From: Candidatus Acidiferrales bacterium
GTDB lineage: Bacteria; Bacteroidota; Ignavibacteria; Kryptoniales; JAKASW01
Assembly (NCBI GenBank): GCA_035515795.1
Contig: DATJAY010000035.1
Coordinates: 346,048-410,047 of the forward strand
DNA: 64,000 nt
Direction: 5' to 3'
The position numbers were made by a program, and so were the translations under genes. Below are positions 55,861 to 64,000 of this stretch, piece after piece. Each line of letters starts with the position of its first letter. The first letter of the stretch is position 1. Below the pieces are notes generated by a model that saw only the letters and a list, made by a program, of their open reading frames with translations, had not been told where the DNA came from and searched no databases.

Positions 55861-57246
55861 TTAATCGAATATCTCGCTTGAGAGACCGCGGGAATTCCCG
55901 AAAAGATCTTTGTGCAGAAGCTGGACCGCTCGTTCCAAGTCGTTTTCATCCACTACGAAGCCGATATTAATTTCCGAGGCGCCCTGGGAAATCATGTTCA
56001 CTCTGATCCCATCCATCGCGGAAAAGATTTTGCCCACGATACCGGGACTGTGGCGGATATTCTCGCCGACTACGCAGACTATTGCCTTGCCGCTTGAAGA
56101 GGTGACTTCTGCGAATTCATCGAACTCCTTCTTCATTTCTTCCAATTTTGTCGTATCATCGATCGCGACGGAGATGCTGACTTCGCTGGTCGCCACTGCG
56201 TGAGCGATAGTCTTATATTTATTGAACACGGCAAAAACGGCTTCAAGGAAATCGTGCGCCATGAACATACGGCTTGAGACCAGGTTCAAGAGGGTTATGT
56301 GCTCCTTGTAAACGATGGATTTAACGATACACTCCTCGTGATTTTCGCTTCTCGATATGAGTGTGCCGCGATATGATGGATTGCGCGAATTCCTGACGTA
56401 GACCGGAATATTTTTTTCTATTGCAGGAAGTATCGTCATCGGGTGTAAAACTTTCGCCCCGAAATAAGCAAGCTCGGACGCCTCGTTGAACGACATCTTT
56501 TTTATCCGGCGGGCTTCGGTCACTATAGACGGATCGGCTGTGAGGACTCCGTCAACATCGGTCCAAATTTGAATTTCCTCGGCTCCGAGTAGTGCCCCGA
56601 TGATAGCTGCCGAGTAATCCGATCCTCCTCTTCCGATTGTCGTGGTAATCCCTTTCTCGCTCGCACCGATGAAACCCTGTGTCACGACGACGTAACCGCC
56701 GTTCACCAAAGGCATCAAAGCCTTTTTAGTTTTCTCTCCGACGATTTCAAAGAGAGGAACAGCCTTGGTGTAAGTTTCGTTGGTTATCATGTACTCGCGC
56801 GCATCCACGAGAGCCGCCTTAATAGAGTTTTCTTCCATTGCCTGGGCGGTTATCATCGACGACAGCCGTTCTCCGTAGGAAGCGATTGCGTCGCGCGACC
56901 TGTTCGAAACTTCGCCGAGGACGGAGATCGCCTGGGAGAGGTTTCTCAGTTCATGCGCGTAAACGGAAATTTTCCCTTTGAGATAGTTCTTCGGAAGCTC
57001 GGAGCTCATCAGCTCATCGACCAGTTTATCATGTCTGGACCTGATTGCAGAAATGAGGTCGTTTGATTCCTCTTTTTTTCCTTCCGCCGATAGAGCCGCG
57101 ATTTTCAAAAGCTGGTTTGTAACTCCGGCACACGCGGATACAACCACAATAGGTCTCCTCGGAATTTCCGACTCGACGATTTCGATCAATCTCAATATCG
57201 CAGCAGAATCCTCCACGGAGGTTCCGCCGAATTTCATTACAATCAT
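55861..57246 (-). CDS. lysC: Aspartate kinase
   Basis: A 461-residue monofunctional aspartokinase, the first step of the aspartate family. The kinase motifs are VMKFGGTSVEDSAA and GFIGASEKGITTTIGRGGSD, here shown in part, with IWTDVDGVLTADPS. Two ACT domains end the protein (INLLNLVSS-type and KIFSAMDGIRVNMISQGAS), so feedback inhibition is likely. AAAGGA precedes the ATG. It heads the lysC-lysA-asd run and is preceded by the M50 protease. Confidence 0.95.
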   Translation of the reverse strand: MIVMKFGGTSVEDSAAILRLIEIVESEIPRRPIVVVSACAGVTNQLLKIAALSAEGKKEESNDLISAIRSRHDKLVDELMSSELPKNYLKGKISVYAHELRNLSQAISVLGEVSNRSRDAIASYGERLSSMITAQAMEENSIKAALVDAREYMITNETYTKAVPLFEIVGEKTKKALMPLVNGGYVVVTQGFIGASEKGITTTIGRGGSDYSAAIIGALLGAEEIQIWTDVDGVLTADPSIVTEARRIKKMSFNEASELAYFGAKVLHPMTILPAIEKNIPVYVRNSRNPSYRGTLISRSENHEECIVKSIVYKEHITLLNLVSSRMFMAHDFLEAVFAVFNKYKTIAHAVATSEVSISVAIDDTTKLEEMKKEFDEFAEVTSSSGKAIVCVVGENIRHSPGIVGKIFSAMDGIRVNMISQGASEINIGFVVDENDLERAVQLLHKDLFGNSRGLSSEIFD

Positions 57247-57309
57247 TCGATAATCCTTTGAGTAATCATCATCCTGTTCTCGACTATGGGGAGATGGCCC
57301 GGAATGAGC

Positions 57310-57966
57310 CTATGCAAACGAAACAACAAGCTGGTACAGCGGTGCGTAAAAGAATTGTATCGTTGCATTAAAAGCCTCATGGAAAGCAGGGACTCTCATC
57401 AAAAAAATAATCAAAAGAATTCCTGCAAAGCCTACTCTGCTGTAGGTCTCAGCCGCTTCATCCGGCAAAAAAGCGCTTAACACGTGCGACCCGTCCAGCG
57501 GCGGAATCGGAATCAGGTTAAATATTCCAAGCATGACGTTGAGATAAATTCCGCCGGAGAACATCCTTAATAGAAACTCGATGAACTTTGGCGACACACC
57601 GCCGACAAGCGGAGAAATTTTCAGTAGAAAAATCGTTATGATGGAACAGGCGATCGCCATCATCAAATTCGAGATTGGGCCGACCGAAGAGACGATTACA
57701 TTGTCGCGCCTGTAATTGGACAAATTCATGGGATTGACCGGAACGGGCTTCGCCCAGGCGATCAGTATTTGTCCCGCCATCAGAAGCGAAAAGAGCGGAA
57801 CTATTATCGAGCCTACGAGATCGATATGGGGGATAGGGTTGAGTGTGAGCCGTCCCATGTCGCGGGCTGTCGGATCACCCAGCTTCAGCGCAGCATATCC
57901 GTGACAGATTTCGTGTACGATTACGGAAAAGAGCAAAATAGGTAGAATGTATAGTTCACTGAGCAT
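57310..57966 (-). CDS. Site-2-type M50 zinc metalloprotease family protein
   Basis: A 218-residue membrane protease-like protein. The zinc motif HEICHGYAALKLGD lies in the first membrane helix, and the second-half motif is LIPIPPLDGSHVL. These are features of the short S2P/YwhC-like group, which cleave membrane proteins. AGAGGAAGAC precedes the ATG. It overlaps the Xer recombinase stop by 11 nt. Its substrate is unknown. Confidence 0.92.
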   Translation of the reverse strand: MLSELYILPILLFSVIVHEICHGYAALKLGDPTARDMGRLTLNPIPHIDLVGSIIVPLFSLLMAGQILIAWAKPVPVNPMNLSNYRRDNVIVSSVGPISNLMMAIACSIITIFLLKISPLVGGVSPKFIEFLLRMFSGGIYLNVMLGIFNLIPIPPLDGSHVLSAFLPDEAAETYSRVGFAGILLIIFLMRVPAFHEAFNATIQFFYAPLYQLVVSFA

Positions 57967-58897
57967 GTCTTCCTCTTGGGTGAAACCTGTCGAGCACTGC
58001 TTTCAAATAGTTTCTGTCCAAATGTAAATATACCTGCGTTGTTCCGATGTCGCTGTGTCCCAGCATCTCCTGTACCGCGCGGATGTCCGCGCCGCCTTCC
58101 AGCAAGTGAGTAGCGAATGTGTGTCGCAAAGTGTGCGGGTGGATTTTTTTCTTGATGCTCGCATCACGAGCGTACTTCTGCAGAAATCTCCAGACGGAAA
58201 TTCGCGAAATTTTTCCTCCTCTGAAATTTAAGAAAAGGAAATCGCCCGTGTTTGTTTTGTGTCGCATCAAATCGTTTCGTACCGTAGAATCATAACGCGC
58301 GATCCATTGGAGTGCGATGTCGCCGATCGGCACAATTCTCTCCTTGGAGCCTTTTCCGAAAACTCGGAGCACATTTTCGCTCTTAATTAAATCTCTTTTC
58401 TTGAGATTAACAAGCTCGCTCACCCTCATGCCTGTCGCGTAAAGGGTTTCTATGATAGCACGATCGCGGATGCCAAGTTTCTCGTTAGTATCGGGAGCCT
58501 TTATGAGTCTCTCAATTTCCGCTCTGTTTAAAACAACCGGAAGTCTTTTTGACGGTTTCGGTCGATCAAGATTTGTCGTCGGATCGATTTCCGAAATTTT
58601 CCTGAAGACTAAAAACCTGTGGAGATTCTTTACAGCGGAAAAGTTCCGTGCGATGCTGCTCTGTTTCAATCCGAGATCGAATAATGACTTAAAGTAGCTT
58701 CTCACTTCGGGTCTCGAAATTTCGTTGAGTCCAATGATGCCGTGGGTTTCAACATATCCGGCGTATCTATTCAGGTCGTTGCGGTAAGATGCAATGCTGT
58801 TATCCGACAACCCTTTTTCGAATTTCATGAATTCGAAAAACAGATCAAGCTGGTTGGATATTTTCTTGTTTAGTTCCGGTACAGACACGATAGGCAA
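57956..58897 (-). CDS. XerC/XerD-type tyrosine recombinase
   Basis: A 313-residue site-specific recombinase, probably for chromosome dimer resolution at dif. The SAM-like N-terminal domain spans about 15-105. Catalytic residues are Arg in ATGMRVSELVNL, Lys in FGKGSKERIVPI, HTLRH in HPHTLRHTFATHL, His in LGHSDIG, and Tyr in TTQVYLHLD. The start is TTG 58897 or GTG 58888. Integrase rather than Xer function is possible, but no phage or att genes surround it; it lies in a housekeeping run. Confidence 0.92.
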   Translation of the reverse strand: MPIVSVPELNKKISNQLDLFFEFMKFEKGLSDNSIASYRNDLNRYAGYVETHGIIGLNEISRPEVRSYFKSLFDLGLKQSSIARNFSAVKNLHRFLVFRKISEIDPTTNLDRPKPSKRLPVVLNRAEIERLIKAPDTNEKLGIRDRAIIETLYATGMRVSELVNLKKRDLIKSENVLRVFGKGSKERIVPIGDIALQWIARYDSTVRNDLMRHKTNTGDFLFLNFRGGKISRISVWRFLQKYARDASIKKKIHPHTLRHTFATHLLEGGADIRAVQEMLGHSDIGTTQVYLHLDRNYLKAVLDRFHPRGRHAQ

Positions 58898-58909
58898 ATT
58901 CCCAATTTC

Positions 58910-61366
58910 TCAATGCTTTCGCTTGTTCCCTTTTGAACGTTTATCTGTACTATGATGTACGGAGTGAGGATGATGAGCTGTTCTCTTTTTTTTCTGCACA
59001 ACCGGCGGGGCAAGGGCGTCGATCTCACTTTGCCTTAGCTCGCCGACAGGTTCGGGGATTCTGTCGGTGGATTCATCTTGGTAAAATCCGCCGGGAGATT
59101 TCTCGAGTCCGGATGGTTCGCCGGACTGATCGGGATACTCGATTCTCCTGTGGTAGATGCCGGATAGAACCGACAGAAAACTTTCCTTTATTCGCGTTAA
59201 ATCGCTGAAGGTTAAATCGGTATTGTCGAGCTGTCCCTCTTCGTACCTGCTCTTGACAATGTCCTCCATCATGGCTTCAACGTTCTCCAGGCTCTTTTCC
59301 TGCAGCGAACGCGTGGCCGCTTCTACGGAATCGGCGAGCATCACTATGGCCGTTTCTTTCGAGCGCGGCTTTGGCCCATCGTAACGGTAATCTTCCTCGC
59401 TTACGTCGCCTGTCGCAAACGGCCTCCGGAGAGCCTTGCCATAAAAATAGGCGACGAGAGTCGTGCCATGATGCATCGGGATGAAATCTATGACTCGCTG
59501 CGGAAGGTGGTTCTCCTTTGCCAGGTCGATCCCATCGGTCACATGGGACACAACCATTTGAACGCTGACATCCGGGGGAAGCCACTCATGCTTTGATTTG
59601 TCGTGATCCATGGTGTTCTCGACGAAATATTCGGGGCGCAGAATTTTACCGATGTCATGGTAATAAGCGCCGACGCGTGCAAGTATCGGGTTTGCACCGA
59701 CGGCTTCGGCCGCTTTTTCGGCAAGGGTTCCTACGATTATGGAATGGTGAAAAGTACCTGGCGCCTTCTGGGACAACTCCCGAAGAAGAGGCTGGTTAAA
59801 ATCCGACAATTCCAGAAGCGTAAGGTCGGTTGCGATGTTGAATACCTTCTCGAAAAATATGAGGAGCCCGAACGTGATGATCGGCGATAGTATCGAGTTA
59901 ACTGCTATGAGTGAAAATTCCGCAAGGATTGTCGAAGTATCTTCAACTTTCTGGAACGAAATGGCGAGCGTCGAGATGGAATAACCCACGAAAATAAAAA
60001 CCAAGCTTCTGAAAATCTGCGTGCGATTCTTGATATCCCGCACGGTATATACGGCAAGCGCACCCGCAATAAGAGATGTGAATGCTGCGCCGAAGTCGTT
60101 GCCTTTCATCGCTCCAACGAGCAGAGCGACGGCGACGGTGGTCTGGAATGCTACGCGTGAGTCAAAGATAATCGCAACTATCATGGATGCGACAGGCACG
60201 AGCACAAGATATTCTACTGGCAGTGCGGTTTGAGCCGTGAATGCAAAATACATGAGTAGCGCTTCGAAGATCAAAAGCACTGCTATGATCGAGAGCAATT
60301 TGTTGTTGTAAAAAATTCTTTTTCTGAAAAGGAACAAGTAGATGCTCAACAGTCCGATTACCGCAAATACCAGAACGAATTTTCCTGCAAATTGGAGAAG
60401 GATGTCCGCGGCGTCGGTCCTTTCACGCATCGCCTTCTCGAGCGAGTCAAGCTTCAGCTTTGTATCACCGGTGATACGATCATGTTTGCTGATGATCCTT
60501 TCATTTTCCTTCACGAAGCCGACGGTACGCGGCACCAGATCGATTGCAGCATTGATTTCTCGCCGAGTCTGGGTGCTGTCGAAAATAAGATTCGGTTTTA
60601 CTTGTGCCATGACAGCGGCTGCAACGATCTCCGATGCGGCCGTGTCGCCTCTGAGGATATCGTTCGCCTGTTGGTAAACCTGGCCGGCCACGTCCTGAAT
60701 CGTCAGCACCTGGCCGATTGAGACCGGGGTTTCGGAGTTTTGCTCCCGGACCGATATCACGCTCGAGCCGGTTTGCTCGCGCGCTCTGTCTATGATACCT
60801 GTCATATAGGCGCTTGCGACGATCGAGTTTATGGGCGGTATCAGCTTTTCCAGCCTGTTGAGAAAAAGGGGATCTCTGATGCTGCTCATCATCAGCTGAT
60901 GCCAGTCAGGATCGGAAAATTTATAAGGCAGTTCTTGAAAAAGATCTTGCAGTGCTACCGAATCGCGGCCGAAAGTTTTCCCTTTTCCCTCGCGCTCGAG
61001 TTTTTTCAAGAGCCCGACGGCGGCTCTTATCTTCATCAGCGTCGAAGCTGTTGAATCAATTTGATACACTCCGACAGTCATCTTGTTAAATACAGGATAG
61101 ACGCGCGCCGCCGCCTGTCCGATCTCTTTCTCATACTCGCTGTCCTCTTTGTAAATCGCAAAAGAAAAAGGAGCGATTACATCCTCATGTGTCCATATTG
61201 TCCCGACATCGTAGTTAACCGTGATCTGGTTCTGTGATGGCGCTAATAAAGTAATAACCGCTACCACCGCTAGGAAAATCAAAATCTTAACCCATGCGCT
61301 GGTTTCCTTGTTTACGCCGGCAATTTTTTGAAGCAAACTCCCGATTTTCTGTCGCATATCAGGCAT
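58910..61366 (-). CDS. PgpH-like 7TM-HD domain protein (c-di-AMP phosphodiesterase family)
   Basis: An 818-residue membrane protein. The N-terminus has a single membrane helix and an extracellular 7TMR-HDED domain (about 45-320). Seven helices follow (about 330-500), then a cytoplasmic HD domain with HDIGKILRPEYFVEN near residue 568 and LADSVEAATRS. Family members such as PgpH hydrolyse cyclic di-AMP. The C-terminal 90 residues are polar, with a Lys/His-rich tail. It begins 6 nt after the HAD gene, and Xer follows. No diadenylate cyclase is in the window. Confidence 0.92.
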   Translation of the reverse strand: MPDMRQKIGSLLQKIAGVNKETSAWVKILIFLAVVAVITLLAPSQNQITVNYDVGTIWTHEDVIAPFSFAIYKEDSEYEKEIGQAAARVYPVFNKMTVGVYQIDSTASTLMKIRAAVGLLKKLEREGKGKTFGRDSVALQDLFQELPYKFSDPDWHQLMMSSIRDPLFLNRLEKLIPPINSIVASAYMTGIIDRAREQTGSSVISVREQNSETPVSIGQVLTIQDVAGQVYQQANDILRGDTAASEIVAAAVMAQVKPNLIFDSTQTRREINAAIDLVPRTVGFVKENERIISKHDRITGDTKLKLDSLEKAMRERTDAADILLQFAGKFVLVFAVIGLLSIYLFLFRKRIFYNNKLLSIIAVLLIFEALLMYFAFTAQTALPVEYLVLVPVASMIVAIIFDSRVAFQTTVAVALLVGAMKGNDFGAAFTSLIAGALAVYTVRDIKNRTQIFRSLVFIFVGYSISTLAISFQKVEDTSTILAEFSLIAVNSILSPIITFGLLIFFEKVFNIATDLTLLELSDFNQPLLRELSQKAPGTFHHSIIVGTLAEKAAEAVGANPILARVGAYYHDIGKILRPEYFVENTMDHDKSKHEWLPPDVSVQMVVSHVTDGIDLAKENHLPQRVIDFIPMHHGTTLVAYFYGKALRRPFATGDVSEEDYRYDGPKPRSKETAIVMLADSVEAATRSLQEKSLENVEAMMEDIVKSRYEEGQLDNTDLTFSDLTRIKESFLSVLSGIYHRRIEYPDQSGEPSGLEKSPGGFYQDESTDRIPEPVGELRQSEIDALAPPVVQKKKRTAHHPHSVHHSTDKRSKGNKRKH

Positions 61367-61372
61367 TGTAGA

Positions 61373-62242
61373 CTATGAACCGTGGTCCATTCTCAATTTG
61401 AAAATTGTTTCGAAAAACTCAGCGGCTCCGTTTTGGTCGTTGGTGGCATGCGTGATCAAATCCGCACGTTCCTTGAGTTCCCAGACCGCATTTTTCATTG
61501 CCACACCTATCCCGGCCCGCTCGAAAGCCGCGATATCATTTTGAAAATCTCCGACGACGGCAACTTCCTTTTTCCCGATCCGCAGGTACTTCTCTAAATG
61601 TGACAGACCGGTGGCCTTTGAATGGTCCTTGTTTTTTATTTCAAGATACCATCGATCGTCATAGCGGGAGCTCTTATATACTTTCGTATCGGTTTTCGAA
61701 AAGAGATGGATTGAGCGACGGGCTATGGACGCTATGTTATGCTTCGAATCTGCTCCGACGATGATCTGAATCGTCTTGTCGGCCACGGAATTGAGATTTT
61801 CTATTTCCACTCTATCTAGTTTGAAGCTATCGATGTAGCTTGGGACCATGGTTTCAGTTTCATGGCAGACCATCTTGTCATCCACGAAAAGCACGACGCT
61901 TGCAAATTTTCTCTCGGCCTCGGAGATGATTTTTCTTACGACGGAAGACTTTATGTAGCTTGCAAAAATGTTTTCTTTGCTGTGCGGAAGCCTGATGAGT
62001 CCGCCATCGAGAGAAATTATCGGCATAGTCACATCGAGTTCGTCGGCGATTCGCTCGGCCGATGAATGCGCTCTTGCGGTCATAATTGCGAATTTTATCC
62101 CTAATCCCTTAAGTTTCCAAACGCTCTTCCGGGTTACGTCAGTGATTTTCCCTTCATCGTTCAATAATGTTCCATCAAGGTCAGACACAACGAGTCTGAC
62201 CCGCTTCAATTTTCTTACAAGACGGGGCGTTAGTTCTTCCAT
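61373..62242 (-). CDS. Cof-type HAD-IIB phosphatase
   Basis: A 289-residue sugar- or flavin-phosphate-type phosphatase. Motif I is VVSDLDGTLLNDEG, motif II lies in FAIMTARAHSSAER, and motifs III and IV are in KKEVAVVGDFQNDIAAF and GIGVAMKNA. The substrate cannot be told from sequence. The ATG start lacks a strong Shine-Dalgarno sequence. It heads the HAD-PgpH-Xer-M50 series and is divergent from pfkA. Confidence 0.92.
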   Translation of the reverse strand: MEELTPRLVRKLKRVRLVVSDLDGTLLNDEGKITDVTRKSVWKLKGLGIKFAIMTARAHSSAERIADELDVTMPIISLDGGLIRLPHSKENIFASYIKSSVVRKIISEAERKFASVVLFVDDKMVCHETETMVPSYIDSFKLDRVEIENLNSVADKTIQIIVGADSKHNIASIARRSIHLFSKTDTKVYKSSRYDDRWYLEIKNKDHSKATGLSHLEKYLRIGKKEVAVVGDFQNDIAAFERAGIGVAMKNAVWELKERADLITHATNDQNGAAEFFETIFKLRMDHGS

Positions 62243-62380
62243 CGCTATCTGATTAAGTCAGTTAAAATATAAAATACAAGTTTTAAGTCTCATCTTCTAT
62301 GCCGTCTCGCTCATTATTGAAAAGATTTTGGACCCTTCAGTCGAAATTTATTTGCATATCGGGATGGTCAAAACGGCACT

Positions 62381-62409
62381 TTGCATTTTCTCGCCTTAAA
62401 TGATAAATT
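62381..62409 (+). promoter_or_regulatory. Sigma-70-like promoter of pfkA
   Basis: TTGCAT, 17 nt, TAAATT, about 45 nt upstream of the pfkA start. Confidence 0.55.
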
Positions 62410-62454
62410 TAATCCGTTTTTCTAACGAAGCGATCCCTTCGGGAAAAGGAGACA

Positions 62455-63426
62455 ATGAGCAAAATCAAAAAAATCGGCGTTTATACGAGCGGCGGTGATG
62501 CACCCGGTATGAACGCCGCATTAAGAGCAATTGTAAGAACTGCGGTCTATCATAATGTCGAAGTAGTTGGGATACAACACGGCTATAACGGGATGCTGAA
62601 AGGCGATTTTGTCCCGCTCGGCCCACGCTCGGTGTCAAACATAATTCAGCGTGGTGGTACAATCTTAAAGACGGCGCGCTCTAAGGAATTCATGACCCGA
62701 GAAGGAAGAGCCAAGGCAGCTGCAAACCTCAGCGCACAGGGAATAGATGGACTTGTCGCAATCGGTGGGAACGGGACCTTCCAGGGGGCAACGCTTCTTT
62801 ACGACGAACATATGATTCCGACGGTGGGTGTTCCAGGCACCATCGACAATGATCTCTACGGTACCGACCTCACGGTCGGGTACGATACCGCAATAAACAC
62901 GGCAGTCGACGCGATAGACAAAATTCGCGATACCGCGGATGCTCACGATAGAGTGTTTTATGTTGAAGTGATGGGACGGGATGCCGGCTTTATCGCGCTC
63001 GACGTAGGTATAAGCACCGGTGCCGAGTACATCGCGATCCCGGAGATTGAAGAAAATTTCGAAGCAATCCGGCAGAAGTTGACCACCGGAGGACGCCAGC
63101 GAAGCAGCATCGTGGTCATTGCGGAAGGTTGCTTTAACGGAGGTGCGGTGGACCTCGCCAGAAGAATGAGTGAATTTGTTCATTTGCAGTACCGTGTAAC
63201 AGTTCTCGGTCATATTCAGAGAGGCGGAAGCCCGACCGCGCGAGACCGGGTTCTGGCAGCGAAACTGGGTTCAGCAGCTGTTGATGCGCTGTTACATGGC
63301 GAGCTAAATGTCATGGCGGGCGAGATCAACGACAAGGTTGTCCTCACGCCGATGCGCGATACTTGGGAAAAAAGAAAAACAGTAGACAACAGCCTTATCG
63401 AACTGGCAAAAGTGTTGTCTATATGA
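62455..63426 (+). CDS. pfkA: 6-phosphofructokinase
   Basis: A 323-residue glycolytic enzyme. The N-terminal GVYTSGGDAPGMNAALRAIV binds ATP, and the catalytic Asp is in GTIDNDLYGTD. MGRDAGFIALDVGI and GHIQRGGSPTARDRV are also conserved. The nucleotide-site motif, usually GGDGS/T, reads GGNGTFQGA. AAAGGAGA is directly upstream of the ATG. It stands divergent from the HAD gene, and a small secreted protein follows. Confidence 0.95.
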   Translation: MSKIKKIGVYTSGGDAPGMNAALRAIVRTAVYHNVEVVGIQHGYNGMLKGDFVPLGPRSVSNIIQRGGTILKTARSKEFMTREGRAKAAANLSAQGIDGLVAIGGNGTFQGATLLYDEHMIPTVGVPGTIDNDLYGTDLTVGYDTAINTAVDAIDKIRDTADAHDRVFYVEVMGRDAGFIALDVGISTGAEYIAIPEIEENFEAIRQKLTTGGRQRSSIVVIAEGCFNGGAVDLARRMSEFVHLQYRVTVLGHIQRGGSPTARDRVLAAKLGSAAVDALLHGELNVMAGEINDKVVLTPMRDTWEKRKTVDNSLIELAKVLSI

Positions 63427-63453
63427 GACTTAGTCAGGCTCGTCTGTAACGTG

Positions 63454-63855
63454 ATGAAAGTAACGATCCTCGCATTGTTTATTCCTAGTGCATTGGCTCT
63501 TGCTCAATCAAACTGTACTGTCATTAACTTTGACCACGCCGTTCAGCTGAAAGAATGGGCTGCCATTGATACTGATGAAGCGGGACTGACGACGCATGAA
63601 CGCTACAGCGCCGCTTACGAAGGAGGATGGTGGCACTGCATATATTGTTTTCAAAGGAATATTGATTATCGACCTGAAACCTCAGACGAGTCTATTCCGG
63701 GTTGGCCGTCTGAAACGTACGGGTATTTAAACGGTTTTGAAGATGCACTTCAAAGAATAAAATCTTGCTTACAAAGCCATGCGAAAGACGAAGTCAAAAA
63801 TGCTTTGGCAAAACTCAGGATTCCCGACACGCTTCATTATGAGGTAAAAAGGTAG
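63454..63855 (+). CDS. Small secreted protein, unrecognised
   Basis: A 133-residue exported protein with a clear signal peptide (ILALFIPSALALAQ). The mature part includes EGGWWHCIYCFQRN, with two close cysteines and tryptophans, a Pro/Ser-rich middle (SDESIPGWPSETYGY) and a helical C-terminus. I chose the ATG at 63454; a GTG one codon earlier is equally possible. I do not recognise the family. It follows pfkA by 27 nt, but functional coupling is unlikely. Confidence 0.65.
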   Translation: MKVTILALFIPSALALAQSNCTVINFDHAVQLKEWAAIDTDEAGLTTHERYSAAYEGGWWHCIYCFQRNIDYRPETSDESIPGWPSETYGYLNGFEDALQRIKSCLQSHAKDEVKNALAKLRIPDTLHYEVKR

Positions 63856-64000
63856 GTCTCGGCGGCGGACCTAACTCGTCGGCTCATGTTGATGGAGTGG
63901 ACTTGGTTGGTTGTTAGTGATTTCAAAGGTTCGGCGTCGTAGACTGGCCTTGATCGACAGAAGTTCGGACCGGGCTGATATTTAAGGACAGGAGATAGAA
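63856..64000. other. Downstream edge region with no gene
   Basis: I see no ORF in these 145 nt. A short TAGGTC/GACCTA hairpin overlaps the stop of the preceding gene. The final bases (ACAGGAGATAGAA) look like a ribosome site for a gene starting just past the window. Confidence 0.4.

Noticed and set aside
57956-58897. Xer-type recombinase as a phage or island integrase
   Set aside because: No att-like repeats or phage genes surround it; it overlaps an M50 protease in a housekeeping series.

Overview
The window is a gene-dense bacterial chromosome segment with more than fifty protein genes, one tRNA and no rRNA. The organism is most likely in the FCB group, close to Ignavibacteriota/Kryptoniota. 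The basis is the type IX secretion sorting domain with a YQNYPNPFNPST core on the first gene, the DUF5686/carboxypeptidase-regulatory-domain outer-membrane protein, a BtuB-like TonB receptor, and many secreted proteins ending in AQ or SQ signal peptides. Several promoters match TTGACA-N17-TATAAT well, rather than the TAnnTTTG type of Bacteroidia. This lineage call is inference; no database search was run.

Layout. 1-5.7 kb: a truncated T9SS cargo gene, then a cobalamin-riboswitch-controlled pair (BtuB-like receptor plus a DUF6580 membrane protein), then a PEBP lipoprotein. 5.8-15.6 kb: alaA facing mnmE-mnmG, murQ, mfd and msrA. Two perfect 16-bp parS palindromes flank mnmG, so the region is probably near the replication origin, although rsmG, parA and parB are not beside them. 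15.6-19.2 kb: a secreted esterase-like hydrolase and small membrane or DUF genes (DUF3795, DUF2752, TM2). 19.3-29 kb: a long plus-strand run of efp, accB, accC, gcvH, gcvPA, guaA, a TPR protein, a periplasmic-binding-fold protein and radC. 29-35.6 kb: an accessory-looking region with an unrecognised beta-barrel protein under a perfect sigma-70 promoter, an ORF made of about 24 degenerate 21-bp (seven-residue) repeats, a secreted protein ending in a lysozyme-like domain, and a secreted TIG-domain protein.

35.7-47.9 kb: mixed metabolism: fatty acid hydroxylase, tRNA-Val(CAC), a fused homocysteine methyltransferase/MTHFR, DUF5686 protein, methyltransferase, an Fpg-like protein lacking the catalytic N-terminal proline, SDR, nitroreductase, GNAT and an esterase. 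47.9-53.3 kb: a polyphosphate cluster (ppx, CHAD, sixA, ppk). 53.4-62.2 kb: a minus-strand series HAD phosphatase, PgpH-like HD protein, Xer recombinase, M50 protease, lysC, lysA, asd. 62.4-63.9 kb: pfkA and a small secreted protein.

The leads most worth following are the mnmG-flanking parS pair, the heptad-repeat ORF whose repeat variation looks codon-constrained, and the DUF6580 protein in a B12-riboswitch operon. Next come the Fpg-like protein and the EF-P with altered key residues, and the polyphosphate cluster with an apparently leaderless ppx.
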